Assembly (NCBI RefSeq): GCF_039595935.1
Contig: NZ_JBCNKR010000006.1
Coordinates: forward strand, 1,426,001-1,490,000
DNA length: 64,000 nucleotides
From: Flavobacterium sp.
Lineage (GTDB): Bacteria > Bacteroidota > Bacteroidia > Flavobacteriales > Flavobacteriaceae
Direction of reading: 5' to 3'
In this document: positions 55,973 through 63,355 of the stretch, piece by piece
Position numbering within the stretch: the first letter of the stretch is position 1
Layout: each line of letters opens with the position of its first letter
Made by a program: the position numbers and the translations under genes
The notes under the pieces: generated by a model
Database searches by the model: none
Told to the model about the DNA's origin: nothing
What the model saw: only the letters and a program-made list of their open reading frames with translations

Positions 55973-56422
55973 ATGAGTTTACAAGCAAAAATCATGGACG
56001 AGATCAAAACGGCCATGAAAGCAAAAGATACAGTAGCATTAGAAGCATTAAGAGCAGTAAAATCTGAATTATTATTAGCTTCAACAGCTTCAGGATCTAA
56101 AGAAGATTTAAAAGAAGATGAAGAAATTAAATTACTTCAAAGATTAGTTAAAACCCGTAAAGAAAGCGCAAGAATCTTTACAGAGCAAAACCGTCCTGAC
56201 TTAGCTGAACCAGAATTGGCTCAGGTAGCAGTAATTGAAAAGTTTTTACCAGCTCAGTTAAGCGAAGCAGAAGTAGAAGCTGTAATTGCAAAAATCATTG
56301 CAGAAACAGGAGCTTCCGGAATTGCTTCGATGGGTAAAGTAATGGGATTAGCATCTGCTCAATTAGGCGGAACTGCTGAAGGAAAAACCATTTCTACAAT
56401 TGTAAAGAAGTTACTTTCGTAA
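55973..56422 (+). CDS. GatB/YqeY domain-containing protein
   Basis: A 149-residue protein resembling the C-terminal tRNA-binding domain of GatB as a stand-alone unit (YqeY family). Visible: LQAKIMDEIKTAMKAKDTVA, LRAVKSELLLAS, LVKTRKESARIF, and the C-terminal GASGIASMGKVMGLASAQLG typical of the family. A role in tRNA-dependent amidation is suspected but unproven. It commonly follows ftsZ in flavobacteria. Separate transcript behind the dcw terminator. Confidence 0.92.
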   Translation: MSLQAKIMDEIKTAMKAKDTVALEALRAVKSELLLASTASGSKEDLKEDEEIKLLQRLVKTRKESARIFTEQNRPDLAEPELAQVAVIEKFLPAQLSEAEVEAVIAKIIAETGASGIASMGKVMGLASAQLGGTAEGKTISTIVKKLLS

Positions 56423-56429
56423 ATAAAAA

Positions 56430-56492
56430 TTTTAGATTTTAGAGTTTAGATTTTAGATTTAATCTGAATTCTAAAATCATAAATCTAAAATT
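56430..56492. repeat. Heptad arrays (TTTTAGA)n facing (TCTAAAA)n
   Basis: Left: TTTTAGA, TTTTAGA, GTTTAGA, TTTTAGA (56430-56457). Right: AATTCTA, AAATCAT, AAATCTA (56467-56487) in inverted sense. This is the same family that flanks the four-helix-bundle gene, here with no gene between. Confidence 0.8.
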
Positions 56493-56496
56493 AACT

Positions 56497-56570
56497 GACC
56501 TCGTAGTTCAACTGGATAGAATATCAGATTTCGGCTCTGAGGGTTGGGGGTTCGAACCCCTCCGGGGTCA
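56497..56570 (+). tRNA. tRNA-Arg (anticodon TCG)
   Basis: A 74-base cloverleaf: acceptor GACCTCG pairs with CGGGGTC (one G-T), the anticodon stem TCAGA/TCTGA encloses loop TTTCGGC with anticodon TCG, and the T arm has GGGGGTTCGAACCCC. Discriminator base A; CCA not encoded. A terminator follows within 12 bases. Confidence 0.95.
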
Positions 56571-56581
56571 CTATACAATTT

Positions 56582-56618
56582 AAAAAGCCTGCAAAATATA
56601 CATTTTGCAGGCTTTTTT
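56582..56618 (+). terminator. Terminator of tRNA-Arg
   Basis: Perfect stem AAAAAGCCTGCAAAAT with complement and a four-base loop, followed by T. Confidence 0.85.
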
Positions 56619-56630
56619 ATGACTCCTAAG

Positions 56631-56661
56631 TTCCCACTTCCCACTTCCCACTTCTCACTTC
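56631..56661 (+). repeat. Heptanucleotide tandem array (TTCCCAC)n
   Basis: Three units of TTCCCAC, one TTCTCAC and a partial unit. It overlaps the stop codon of the minus-strand gene at 56655. Confidence 0.85.
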
Positions 56662-57371
56662 ATAATTATAAATTTCCCTGTTACGGTTTGACCTTCAAAA
56701 GAGGCTGTGTAGTAAATCATATCGTTGTCGATTTTATCAATTTTGACGTTTATTTTGTCGCCTGTTTTAAAGTTTAGGCCGCTAGCAGTTAATTCGGTTA
56801 CTGTTGCATTGTATTCGCACTCGTTTACCCATTCGAGGTTTGATTTAATATACTCTTTATCGGCATTTGGAAACTCCATAAATACATTGTCTTTTATTGT
56901 TATGTAAGTCGAATCATCATTTGCTTCAGAATATCTTAGTCTGCAATTTTTTAATACAGCACAATTTGCTTTTTCAACAGTTTGTTTTTTTGCAGTATAG
57001 AAAAAATTCATATCATATTCCTTTGCTGATTTTAAAATGGGATAAAGTTTATCATTTCTAATCAGCCATTTTTTATTTGCAGGGAAATTGTCATCGTTTT
57101 TTAGAATTAAGATATCTTTTTTAATAGTCCAGGTTCCAGAAGTTGTATGTTTTTCGCCAATTGAATAACTCATTTCAAAAGTTCCATCGGGTTTAAAATT
57201 AGCAGTTGACTGAAGCCAGCTTGTTTGAAACTCATAAATTCCTGAAACTTCTGAGACGCTTTGTTTTTTTTGTTTTGTGATTATAGGATTTTCCGTTACA
57301 GTATAAGCTGATAAAACCAATACGGAAGTAATACATGTAAATAAACGGGCAATACTTTTCAATTTAATCAT
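56655..57371 (-). CDS. Hypothetical exported protein
   Basis: A 238-residue protein with a signal-like N-terminus (LFTCITSVLVLSAYTVTENP). Residues of about 45-105 resemble a lipocalin-like start (VSGIYEFQTSWLQSTANFKP, GTFEMSYSIGEKHTTSGTWT, ILILKNDDNF), a pattern seen in many Bacteroidetes secreted proteins. The C-terminal half (EFPNADKEYIKSNLEWVNEC and a final beta-rich part) is unrecognised. Its stop codon lies inside a heptad repeat array, so the end of the reading frame may have been formed by the repeat. Confidence 0.75.
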   Translation of the reverse strand: MIKLKSIARLFTCITSVLVLSAYTVTENPIITKQKKQSVSEVSGIYEFQTSWLQSTANFKPDGTFEMSYSIGEKHTTSGTWTIKKDILILKNDDNFPANKKWLIRNDKLYPILKSAKEYDMNFFYTAKKQTVEKANCAVLKNCRLRYSEANDDSTYITIKDNVFMEFPNADKEYIKSNLEWVNECEYNATVTELTASGLNFKTGDKINVKIDKIDNDMIYYTASFEGQTVTGKFIIMK

Positions 57372-57556
57372 TTGTTATATTATGTTATTGATTTTTCCTA
57401 GTGTTGAAAGATAGTACCGCAAGTGTTCAGGCGCTGCATGAGTTTGAGATTAAAAGACGCGAGATTTTTCATTATGCACAATTTCCAAATACAAAACTAT
57501 CTTTAAATTCAGCCAAATGCACAAATTGCTTACAGCGTGTGTTGGCGGCAGATTTT

Positions 57557-57713
57557 ATTTCGTACGTTTTGCTTCTATCTTTTTTCCGTTCTGTAATAAA
57601 AATAAATTTGAAATTTCTCCTTTTTCGTTCTTTTCAAACTGAATTTGTGCATCGACTACTTTATAGAAAAATAACATTTCGTTTTCTAAATATATCTGCC
57701 GGACGATCTCTTT
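57557..57713 (-). pseudogene. C-terminal remnant of a serine hydrolase (beta-lactamase family)
   Basis: Reading the minus strand with one base restored at about 57687-57692 gives DRPADIFLENEMLFFYKVVD followed by AQIQFEKNEKGEISNLFLLQ and NGKKIEAKRTK to a TAA at 57559-57557. This is the kind of C-terminal domain (VDAQIxFxxxxxGxVxxLxLxQNG) attached to exported beta-lactamase-like serine hydrolases in flavobacteria. No catalytic domain is present: the fragment begins directly behind the stop of the IPT lipoprotein gene. A dead fragment from a deletion or insertion event. Confidence 0.6.
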
Positions 57714-58844
57714 TTAATTGGTTACAATAAAATAGTGATAATCATCCTGAATGATGTTATTTTCGGATAATGAATTATTTGATAGGTTTAATTTTAAAAG
57801 TTTATAGGTAGGAATGTGATTATTGTATATAATTTTCTTTCCAATTATTTGATTGGTCTGCGGGTAATACGTAAGATGGCTTATATATTCGTCGGTAATA
57901 TTTACTAAAGTTTTGATTTCTGAACCCGTAGCAGGATCAAGTTCTACTATTTTTTTGGTAGATCTAAAGGCATATAATTTTCCGTTGGTCGCAGGAATTA
58001 ATTCGTCATAGCCGTAATAAACCGTTTCAGATACTGACTTGTCAGAAAGTTTTATTTTGCAAAGTCTGTGGATTACTTTTCCATTCTCAACTTTATCTTT
58101 ATCTCCCATTATTTCATCTGTTTTAGGATTGTAAATAAACCCGTAAATTAGATCACTTCCGGTATTTATTAAGCTTCCAATTTCGGAACCTGTATTGGGA
58201 TTTAATTCAATAAGGCCTTTATACAATATGTACCCATATAATTTTCCTGTTGTTGTTACGATCAATTGGTCATAACCTTTGTAAGTAATTTCTTTTACGC
58301 TCTTGTCTGCAAGCTTCACTTTAAAAAGTTTGTAAATGTTATTTCCGCTGTTTGAAATAAATCCTTGTCCAATAATTTCATTTGTTGGGGCAAAATATTC
58401 TAATTCACTTAAATAATCAGATTCTGTACCGTAAACTATGTTTTTGATTACTATACCTGTAGTAGGATTTAATTCGACAATGTTTTCATGTTCATTGTGT
58501 GCAAATAGACGATTTTGACCAATTATAGAAATATAACCTCCATTAACTTTTACCCCATTTGCATTTAATAGAAGCTGACCAGAAGTTGTACCCACCGGAA
58601 CTATTACACTTATTGTAGTTGAAGTAATTTGAGTAATTTGCCCATTAGTACCATTAAATGTAACAATATAAGTTGAATTTGGGTCAAAATTTTCTCCCTT
58701 AATTATAATAGTATCGCCTATATTGGTTGAATTAGTCGAAACGCTTTCAATTTTTGGATCTGGTATTTGAACTTCTTCTGTATTATTAGGACTTGAACAG
58801 CTGATAAAAATAAATAGTGTAATAATTGAAAAAAAGTGTTTCAT
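57714..58844 (-). CDS. IPT/TIG-domain lipoprotein with three internal repeats
   Basis: A 376-residue lipoprotein (MKHFFSIITLFIFISC, acylated Cys16). An IPT/TIG immunoglobulin-like domain spans about 30-108 (IGDTIIIKGENFDPNSTYIV). It is followed by three repeats of about 88 residues starting near 112, 201 and 289, each with the core LxxxxxxxxIxELNPxTGxxI and a later KxxDKSVxExxYxGYD stretch, perhaps blades of a propeller-like fold. Likely surface-exposed and ligand-binding; no enzyme signature. The truncated hydrolase remnant directly follows. Confidence 0.82.
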   Translation of the reverse strand: MKHFFSIITLFIFISCSSPNNTEEVQIPDPKIESVSTNSTNIGDTIIIKGENFDPNSTYIVTFNGTNGQITQITSTTISVIVPVGTTSGQLLLNANGVKVNGGYISIIGQNRLFAHNEHENIVELNPTTGIVIKNIVYGTESDYLSELEYFAPTNEIIGQGFISNSGNNIYKLFKVKLADKSVKEITYKGYDQLIVTTTGKLYGYILYKGLIELNPNTGSEIGSLINTGSDLIYGFIYNPKTDEIMGDKDKVENGKVIHRLCKIKLSDKSVSETVYYGYDELIPATNGKLYAFRSTKKIVELDPATGSEIKTLVNITDEYISHLTYYPQTNQIIGKKIIYNNHIPTYKLLKLNLSNNSLSENNIIQDDYHYFIVTN

Positions 58845-59163
58845 TCTAGATGGTTGGTTTTTAATTGTTAATTTTTTTCGGAAGATATAAAATATTCTTG
58901 CAAAATGGTGGGTTCAACGTTGCAAAATGTCACTTCAATAGTACTAAAAACTTCCTGAGTTTGCACCAAAATTTCATAGGTTCAATACTGTAATAAATTG
59001 AACGAAATGCAGCTCTAACCCATATTATTAATTCAAACAGAAAAACTATTCAAGATTGAAAAACTTTAAATTTTGCAGGCTTTTTATAGTTTTGAGAAAA
59101 CTTTGCTAAATTGGGAGTCGAAACTGAGCTAAAAATGTTTTAACTAAAAATATCAAACTTATT
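58845..59163. other. Intergenic region without recognised features
   Basis: 319 AT-rich bases between a minus-strand and a plus-strand gene. I see no tRNA, strong hairpin, clear TAnnTTTG box or coding frame. Confidence 0.5.
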
Positions 59164-59364
59164 ATGATGACATTAATTGCAATATTTTTTCCGTGGCTTT
59201 CTTTTTTATTGAGAGGTAAAATTTTTACTGCTATTATCTGTTTAATTTTGCAGATTACTTTAATTGGCTGGATTCCTGCTGCAATTTGGGCTGTGATTTC
59301 CTTACAAAATTCAAGAGCAGACAAACGTAATGATAAATTAATAAGAGCAATGAAGGCTAAGTAA
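59164..59364 (+). CDS. YqaE/Pmp3 family small membrane protein
   Basis: A 66-residue protein with two hydrophobic helices (TLIAIFFPWLSFLLRG and IICLILQITLIGWIPAAIWA) and a basic tail. The FFPWLSFLLRGK and GWIPAAIWAV stretches fit the Pmp3/UPF0057 family, small membrane proteins linked in yeast and plants to membrane potential and salt stress. The start may be the second of two adjacent ATGs. Confidence 0.8.
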   Translation: MMTLIAIFFPWLSFLLRGKIFTAIICLILQITLIGWIPAAIWAVISLQNSRADKRNDKLIRAMKAK

Positions 59365-59402
59365 ATTAAACCCTGCCTTCAAAGTTTTCTTGAATAACTT
59401 AA

Positions 59403-59600
59403 TTATTTCTCAGAACGTTTTTTTATAAAATTTTTAATTAGAACAAAAACAGAAAAAACAAAAACTATTAAATAGACAGCAGCCAGTGCCGGTTTCTCAA
59501 ATTTTAAAGTCTCAAAGTCAAATTGTTTATAAATTGCCACACCAACAATTATCGCTACAATACTCAGCGTAAATACAGGTACATTGTTTTTGTTCTCCAT
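59403..59600 (-). CDS. Small two-helix membrane protein, unknown function
   Basis: A 65-residue protein with two hydrophobic segments (VFTLSIVAIIVGVAIY and ALAAVYLIVFVFSVFVLIK) and a basic C-terminus. I recognise no family. Codon use and length fit a real small gene. It lies 31 bases behind the RibD-like gene's region on the same strand and may share its transcript. Confidence 0.65.
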   Translation of the reverse strand: MENKNNVPVFTLSIVAIIVGVAIYKQFDFETLKFEKPALAAVYLIVFVFSVFVLIKNFIKKRSEK

Positions 59601-59631
59601 GGTTTTAATGTTTTGGTTTATTTAAGGTTAA

Positions 59632-60234
59632 TTATTTAATAGTTTCTCCGGCGTTACCTGTTTTGATATCTCCTGCCCGTTTATAACTGGCTAAAATTAC
59701 TCCGGTTGTTGTAACGGTGTTTTCAGTTAAAGTAAATCCGGATGGATGTGCATTGTCATCAAATAGTTGTTTTCCTTTTCCAAGTAAGATTGGATGAATT
59801 TTTAATTTTAGTTCATCAACTAAATCATTTTTCAAAAGTAAATGAACAAGTTCGCTGCTGCCCCAAACCTGAATGTCTAAACCTTCAGAAGCTTTAAGTC
59901 TTTTTATATCGGAAACAGTTTCAATAAAATTAGAATTTTTCCAGTCTGATTTTTTTCTGGTTTTAGAGAGAATGTATTTGTTTCCGTCGTTAATTCCCGG
60001 CCATATATCGGCATGTTTGGGCCAATAGTCTTCCCAAATTTCAAAAGTCTTTCTGCCTAAAAGATAATCTGCTGGCTGTAGTTCTTTTTTTACAGCGTTA
60101 CCATACACTTCGTCGCCAAACAGTGCTGTCCAGCCTCCAAATTTAAAATCATTTGATTGATCTTCTTTTGGTCCGCCCGGCGCCTGCATCACGCCATCTA
60201 ACGAAATCATCGACAAAACAATTATTTTTCTCAT
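59632..60234 (-). CDS. Dihydrofolate reductase family protein (RibD C-terminal type)
   Basis: A 200-residue protein of the YyaP/YwjB-like group within the RibD C-terminal/dihydrofolate reductase fold. Signature segments: IVLSMISLDGVMQAPGGPKE, ADYLLGRKTFEIWEDYWP, and IQVWGSSELVHLLLKNDLVD with LKIHPILLGKGKQLF. These proteins probably reduce an NADPH-dependent substrate, but the substrate is not known and there is no deaminase domain. Monocistronic or with the small membrane protein behind it. Confidence 0.88.
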   Translation of the reverse strand: MRKIIVLSMISLDGVMQAPGGPKEDQSNDFKFGGWTALFGDEVYGNAVKKELQPADYLLGRKTFEIWEDYWPKHADIWPGINDGNKYILSKTRKKSDWKNSNFIETVSDIKRLKASEGLDIQVWGSSELVHLLLKNDLVDELKLKIHPILLGKGKQLFDDNAHPSGFTLTENTVTTTGVILASYKRAGDIKTGNAGETIK

Positions 60235-60310
60235 AATGTATTGATTTTGCGGGTCTATAAAATTAACGAAGATTCATTTGAGATTAGCAAGTATAAATGT
60301 ATTAAAATAA

Positions 60311-60348
60311 AAAAGGTTTTAGTTTCTTTTTTGAGACTAAAACCTTTT
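60311..60348 (-). terminator. Terminator of the alpha/beta hydrolase gene
   Basis: Stem AAAAGGTTTTAGTTTC with near-perfect complement; on the minus strand it runs into a T-rich tract. Confidence 0.75.
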
Positions 60349-60368
60349 GAAATTAATTTCCGGAAAAT

Positions 60369-61277
60369 CTATTTCGTATTCTGCAGAAAATTATCGATGT
60401 AATTTACTACCAATGGAATATTTTGATGCTGAGGAGCATGCCCTGTCTGCGGCAGAATAATTAACTGTGATGTTGGGAGCTGTTTGGTCAGCGGATACCA
60501 ATTTTCTACAGCAAAACTTGTGTCGTGATCTCCGGAAATTATTAATATTGGTGTTTTGGTTGTTTTAAGTTTGTCTCTGTAATTTTCTTTGTCTTCGGCA
60601 GCATTTTCGCCTCCTGCAAAATACAGCTGAAAAACTTCCATAGTTGACGGAATTTTAGAAACATCAATTCTTTGAGCAATTCGATCGTGAGATGCTTTTG
60701 CGGCTTTTGTACTTTCTTCGGATTCTGGTTCGAAGAAAAGAATCACTTCATCATTAAAATCATTTATAGGCTTTAAAGCATGATCCAGAAAAGATTGTTC
60801 AAGCGGTACAACTCTTTTTCCTATTGGGCCTGTTCCTAACAATATGGTATGTGTAACCAAATCAGGATATTGATGCATGGCAGCTTGTGTAACCAATCCG
60901 CCATATGACCAGCCCATGAAAATTGCTTTTTTGATTTTGAGATAATCAGCCAGATCTTTTACATCTTTGGCAACTTCTTTTACATCTGTTGGCAGTTTTC
61001 CGGTTGAATATCCAATTCCTGAATAATCGAAAGTAATAACCTGATGTTTTTCGGCCAGCTGATCTAAAAATAACGGATCCCAGGTATCAAGTGTTCCTCT
61101 AAAACGGTTAATTAAAATAATTGGTGTTCCTTTTCCAATTGATCGGTAAGCAATTTTTCGCCCGGAAACTTCTGCAAATTCAGTTTTTGAGTTCAGGGCC
61201 TTACTGTTTTGTGCGTTCATGATTTGTGAATTTAAAATGAGTATTAAACCAACAAGTACGATTGAAAATGATTTCAT
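60369..61277 (-). CDS. Exported alpha/beta hydrolase
   Basis: A 302-residue protein from ATG 61277 (MKSFSIVLVGLILILNS), with a signal peptide ending near IMNAQ. The fold is shown by TPIILINRFRGTLDTWDPLF, the nucleophile elbow AIFMGWSYGGLVTQAA, the aspartate in PILIISGDHDTSF and the histidine in LPQTGHAPQHQN. Related to haloperoxidase-like or prolyl-aminopeptidase-like esterases; the substrate is unknown. Another ATG twelve codons upstream would place charged residues before the signal and is less likely. Confidence 0.88.
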   Translation of the reverse strand: MKSFSIVLVGLILILNSQIMNAQNSKALNSKTEFAEVSGRKIAYRSIGKGTPIILINRFRGTLDTWDPLFLDQLAEKHQVITFDYSGIGYSTGKLPTDVKEVAKDVKDLADYLKIKKAIFMGWSYGGLVTQAAMHQYPDLVTHTILLGTGPIGKRVVPLEQSFLDHALKPINDFNDEVILFFEPESEESTKAAKASHDRIAQRIDVSKIPSTMEVFQLYFAGGENAAEDKENYRDKLKTTKTPILIISGDHDTSFAVENWYPLTKQLPTSQLIILPQTGHAPQHQNIPLVVNYIDNFLQNTK

Positions 61278-61439
61278 AGTTTGTGATTGAAAATGGTTAA
61301 TAATCTCAATCAAACAATTTTAATGCCCGCGTGAAAAATAATTGTAAATCAAGGATTTTGAAGCTAAAAAGCGGTTTTTTAATTTTTTGCTTTTTGTGTT
61401 ATATCGCATAAAAAAAAGTTTTTAGCGAAATATAGAAAA

Positions 61440-62120
61440 TCATAACTCGATTGTTTCACCAATTTTTGGCAGAAATAAATTCAGATTTGCGTTTTGAAAA
61501 TCAGTCAAAGCTTTTTGATGATCCATTTTTATAAAACCGAAAGTATCATAATGTACACCTAAAATTTTATTGACTTCGACCAGTTTTGCAGCTTCAATAG
61601 CTTCTTCAATTCCCATCGTTAAGCCGTCGCCAATTGGGAAAACGGCAAAATCAAGTTTAGCAAATTTCAAAATAAGCTGCATATCTAAAGTCAAGGCCGT
61701 ATCGCCGCTGTAATAGAAATTTCCGTCAACGGTTGTAAGGACAAAACCAGTTGCGATTCCACCATAAGTTCCGTCCATAAAACTGCTTGGATGCTGTGCA
61801 ATTACGGATTTTACAGTTCCAAAATCAAAACTAAATTTTCCTCCGGGATTAATTGGGTGTGCGTTTTCAATTCCGTTTTTTAAAAGCCAGTTGTAGATTT
61901 CGAAGTTTCCGAGAACTTTAGCGCCGGTGTTTTTAGCAATTCTTTCTACATCCAAAATATGATCATAATGCGCATGCGAAATAAAAATGTAATCTGCTTT
62001 TATTTCATCAACATTAATATCTTTTGCTAATTCATTTGGCGTAATAAAAGGATCGAAGAGAAGGTGTTTTCCATTTGCAAAAACCGAAAAACAAGAGTGG
62101 CCATAATACGTTACTTTCAT
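61440..62120 (-). CDS. UPF0173-type metal-dependent hydrolase (MBL fold)
   Basis: A 226-residue metallo-beta-lactamase-fold protein. The metal-binding motif HAHYDH is near residue 50, GNFEIYNWL and HPSSFMDGTYGGIATGF follow, YSGDTALT carries the bridging aspartate, and GVHYDTFGFIK the C-terminal histidine. Members of the UPF0173/UlaG-like group hydrolyse phosphate or lactone esters; the substrate is unknown. Single gene. Confidence 0.9.
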   Translation of the reverse strand: MKVTYYGHSCFSVFANGKHLLFDPFITPNELAKDINVDEIKADYIFISHAHYDHILDVERIAKNTGAKVLGNFEIYNWLLKNGIENAHPINPGGKFSFDFGTVKSVIAQHPSSFMDGTYGGIATGFVLTTVDGNFYYSGDTALTLDMQLILKFAKLDFAVFPIGDGLTMGIEEAIEAAKLVEVNKILGVHYDTFGFIKMDHQKALTDFQNANLNLFLPKIGETIEL

Positions 62121-62199
62121 GATGTATAATTTTGAAGTTATTAATAGTTTACTCTTTCTAAATCCAAAAAATATACCAGCAGAATATTACGGTTCTAAC

Positions 62200-62670
62200 T
62201 TATCTCATAATATCAGTATCAACAGGTGTATACCCCAAATGTCTGCTAAGGGATAAAATTTGACCTTTGTGATGATATTCATGAGTGATAACATGGCTGA
62301 AAAGCTGTAGTGGTTTTGCAGTGTTTTGGGTGTTTTGGATTTCGAAATCTTTAATTTGATCTATTTGTGAGATAAATTCTTCCATAAAATCGTCTACAAT
62401 TTCAAAAAGAAGTTTAACCTCTTTTATGGTTTTATAGTTTTCATATTCGGCATAGATTCTATTTTTTTTCAAAGCAAAATTGGCAATCCAATATTCATAA
62501 GTGTTGGCAATATGAACCAGTAGATTTCTAATACTGCCGCCGCGCCCAAAAGAGCTGTTTTGATTCACAAAATCTTCTGCGGAAATCGTTTCGCAATATT
62601 CAAACAAGACATTTCTGGAGCCTTTTACATATTGATATTGTTCGCGGGTATAAGAAACTATGGATTCCAT
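62200..62670 (-). CDS. DinB family protein
   Basis: A 156-residue four-helix protein. The metal-binding histidines of the DinB/YfiT fold appear in NLLVHIANTYEYW and in HVITHEYHHKGQILSL near residue 130, giving the usual three-histidine site. Members are thiol-S-transferase-like or damage-inducible enzymes of unknown substrate. It lies 32 bases behind the DUF962 gene on the same strand. Confidence 0.9.
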   Translation of the reverse strand: MESIVSYTREQYQYVKGSRNVLFEYCETISAEDFVNQNSSFGRGGSIRNLLVHIANTYEYWIANFALKKNRIYAEYENYKTIKEVKLLFEIVDDFMEEFISQIDQIKDFEIQNTQNTAKPLQLFSHVITHEYHHKGQILSLSRHLGYTPVDTDIMR

Positions 62671-62702
62671 AAAATTTGATTTTTTATTGGAAATTTAGAT
62701 TG

Positions 62703-63167
62703 TTATTTTCTTGAAAACAAATTTTCTACAACCCAAGCCGGACCAATCAATAAAAACTGAAGATCTTTTAAGAACGAAGGTTTTTTCCCTTCAATATTAT
62801 GTCCGTAAAACTGGCCAATCCATGCAATAACAAAAACACCGATTGAAAATGCCCACAACGGAAAAACCTGTCCGATATAATAATTTACAATTAAACAAAT
62901 TCCTGAAAAAATGGCAATTTTTACGGCCATTGCAATCGATAATCTGATGTAAAAAACGAGAACAAAAAGTAAAACTACAAATGCCCAGTTTTCGATAATA
63001 GGCGCATTAAGTTGCAAAGTATTGGCAATAATACTACTCGGAATACTCATTAATAAGCCAACAATAGAAAAATAAATTGCCGGGACACAAATGTAGTGTA
63101 TGGCTTTGTTTTTAGGATTTTGATGACTTACGGCATATTCTGCAAACCATTGATCTAAAGTTCTCAT
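62703..63167 (-). CDS. DUF962/Mpo1-like membrane protein
   Basis: A 154-residue protein with about four membrane helices. The N-terminus (LDQWFAEYAVSHQNPKNKAI HYICVP when read through) and the C-terminal AWIGQFYGHNIEGKKPSFLK are the conserved ends of the DUF962 family. The yeast member Mpo1 is a dioxygenase in fatty-acid alpha-oxidation; the conserved histidines are present here, but activity in bacteria is unproven. Probably cotranscribed with the DinB-family gene. Confidence 0.88.
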   Translation of the reverse strand: MRTLDQWFAEYAVSHQNPKNKAIHYICVPAIYFSIVGLLMSIPSSIIANTLQLNAPIIENWAFVVLLFVLVFYIRLSIAMAVKIAIFSGICLIVNYYIGQVFPLWAFSIGVFVIAWIGQFYGHNIEGKKPSFLKDLQFLLIGPAWVVENLFSRK

Positions 63168-63355
63168 TTTTGTGGTTTTAAGGTTAGTTACCGTAAATCT
63201 AATGAAATTTCTGTTTGGTTTATTACCGAATAAAATTTCTCTCGCAGATTATGCAGTTTTAGTGGATTTCGTTTTTAGGTTTTTAAAAAAGAAATATACA
63301 CCAAAGTATCTTCTAAAAAATCTGCTCAATCTGCCAGATATGCGTGAAACTGAAA

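Noticed and set aside
57401..57730. 109-codon plus-strand open frame
   Set aside because: It lies antisense to the better-supported hydrolase remnant, has no family resemblance and no promoter box.
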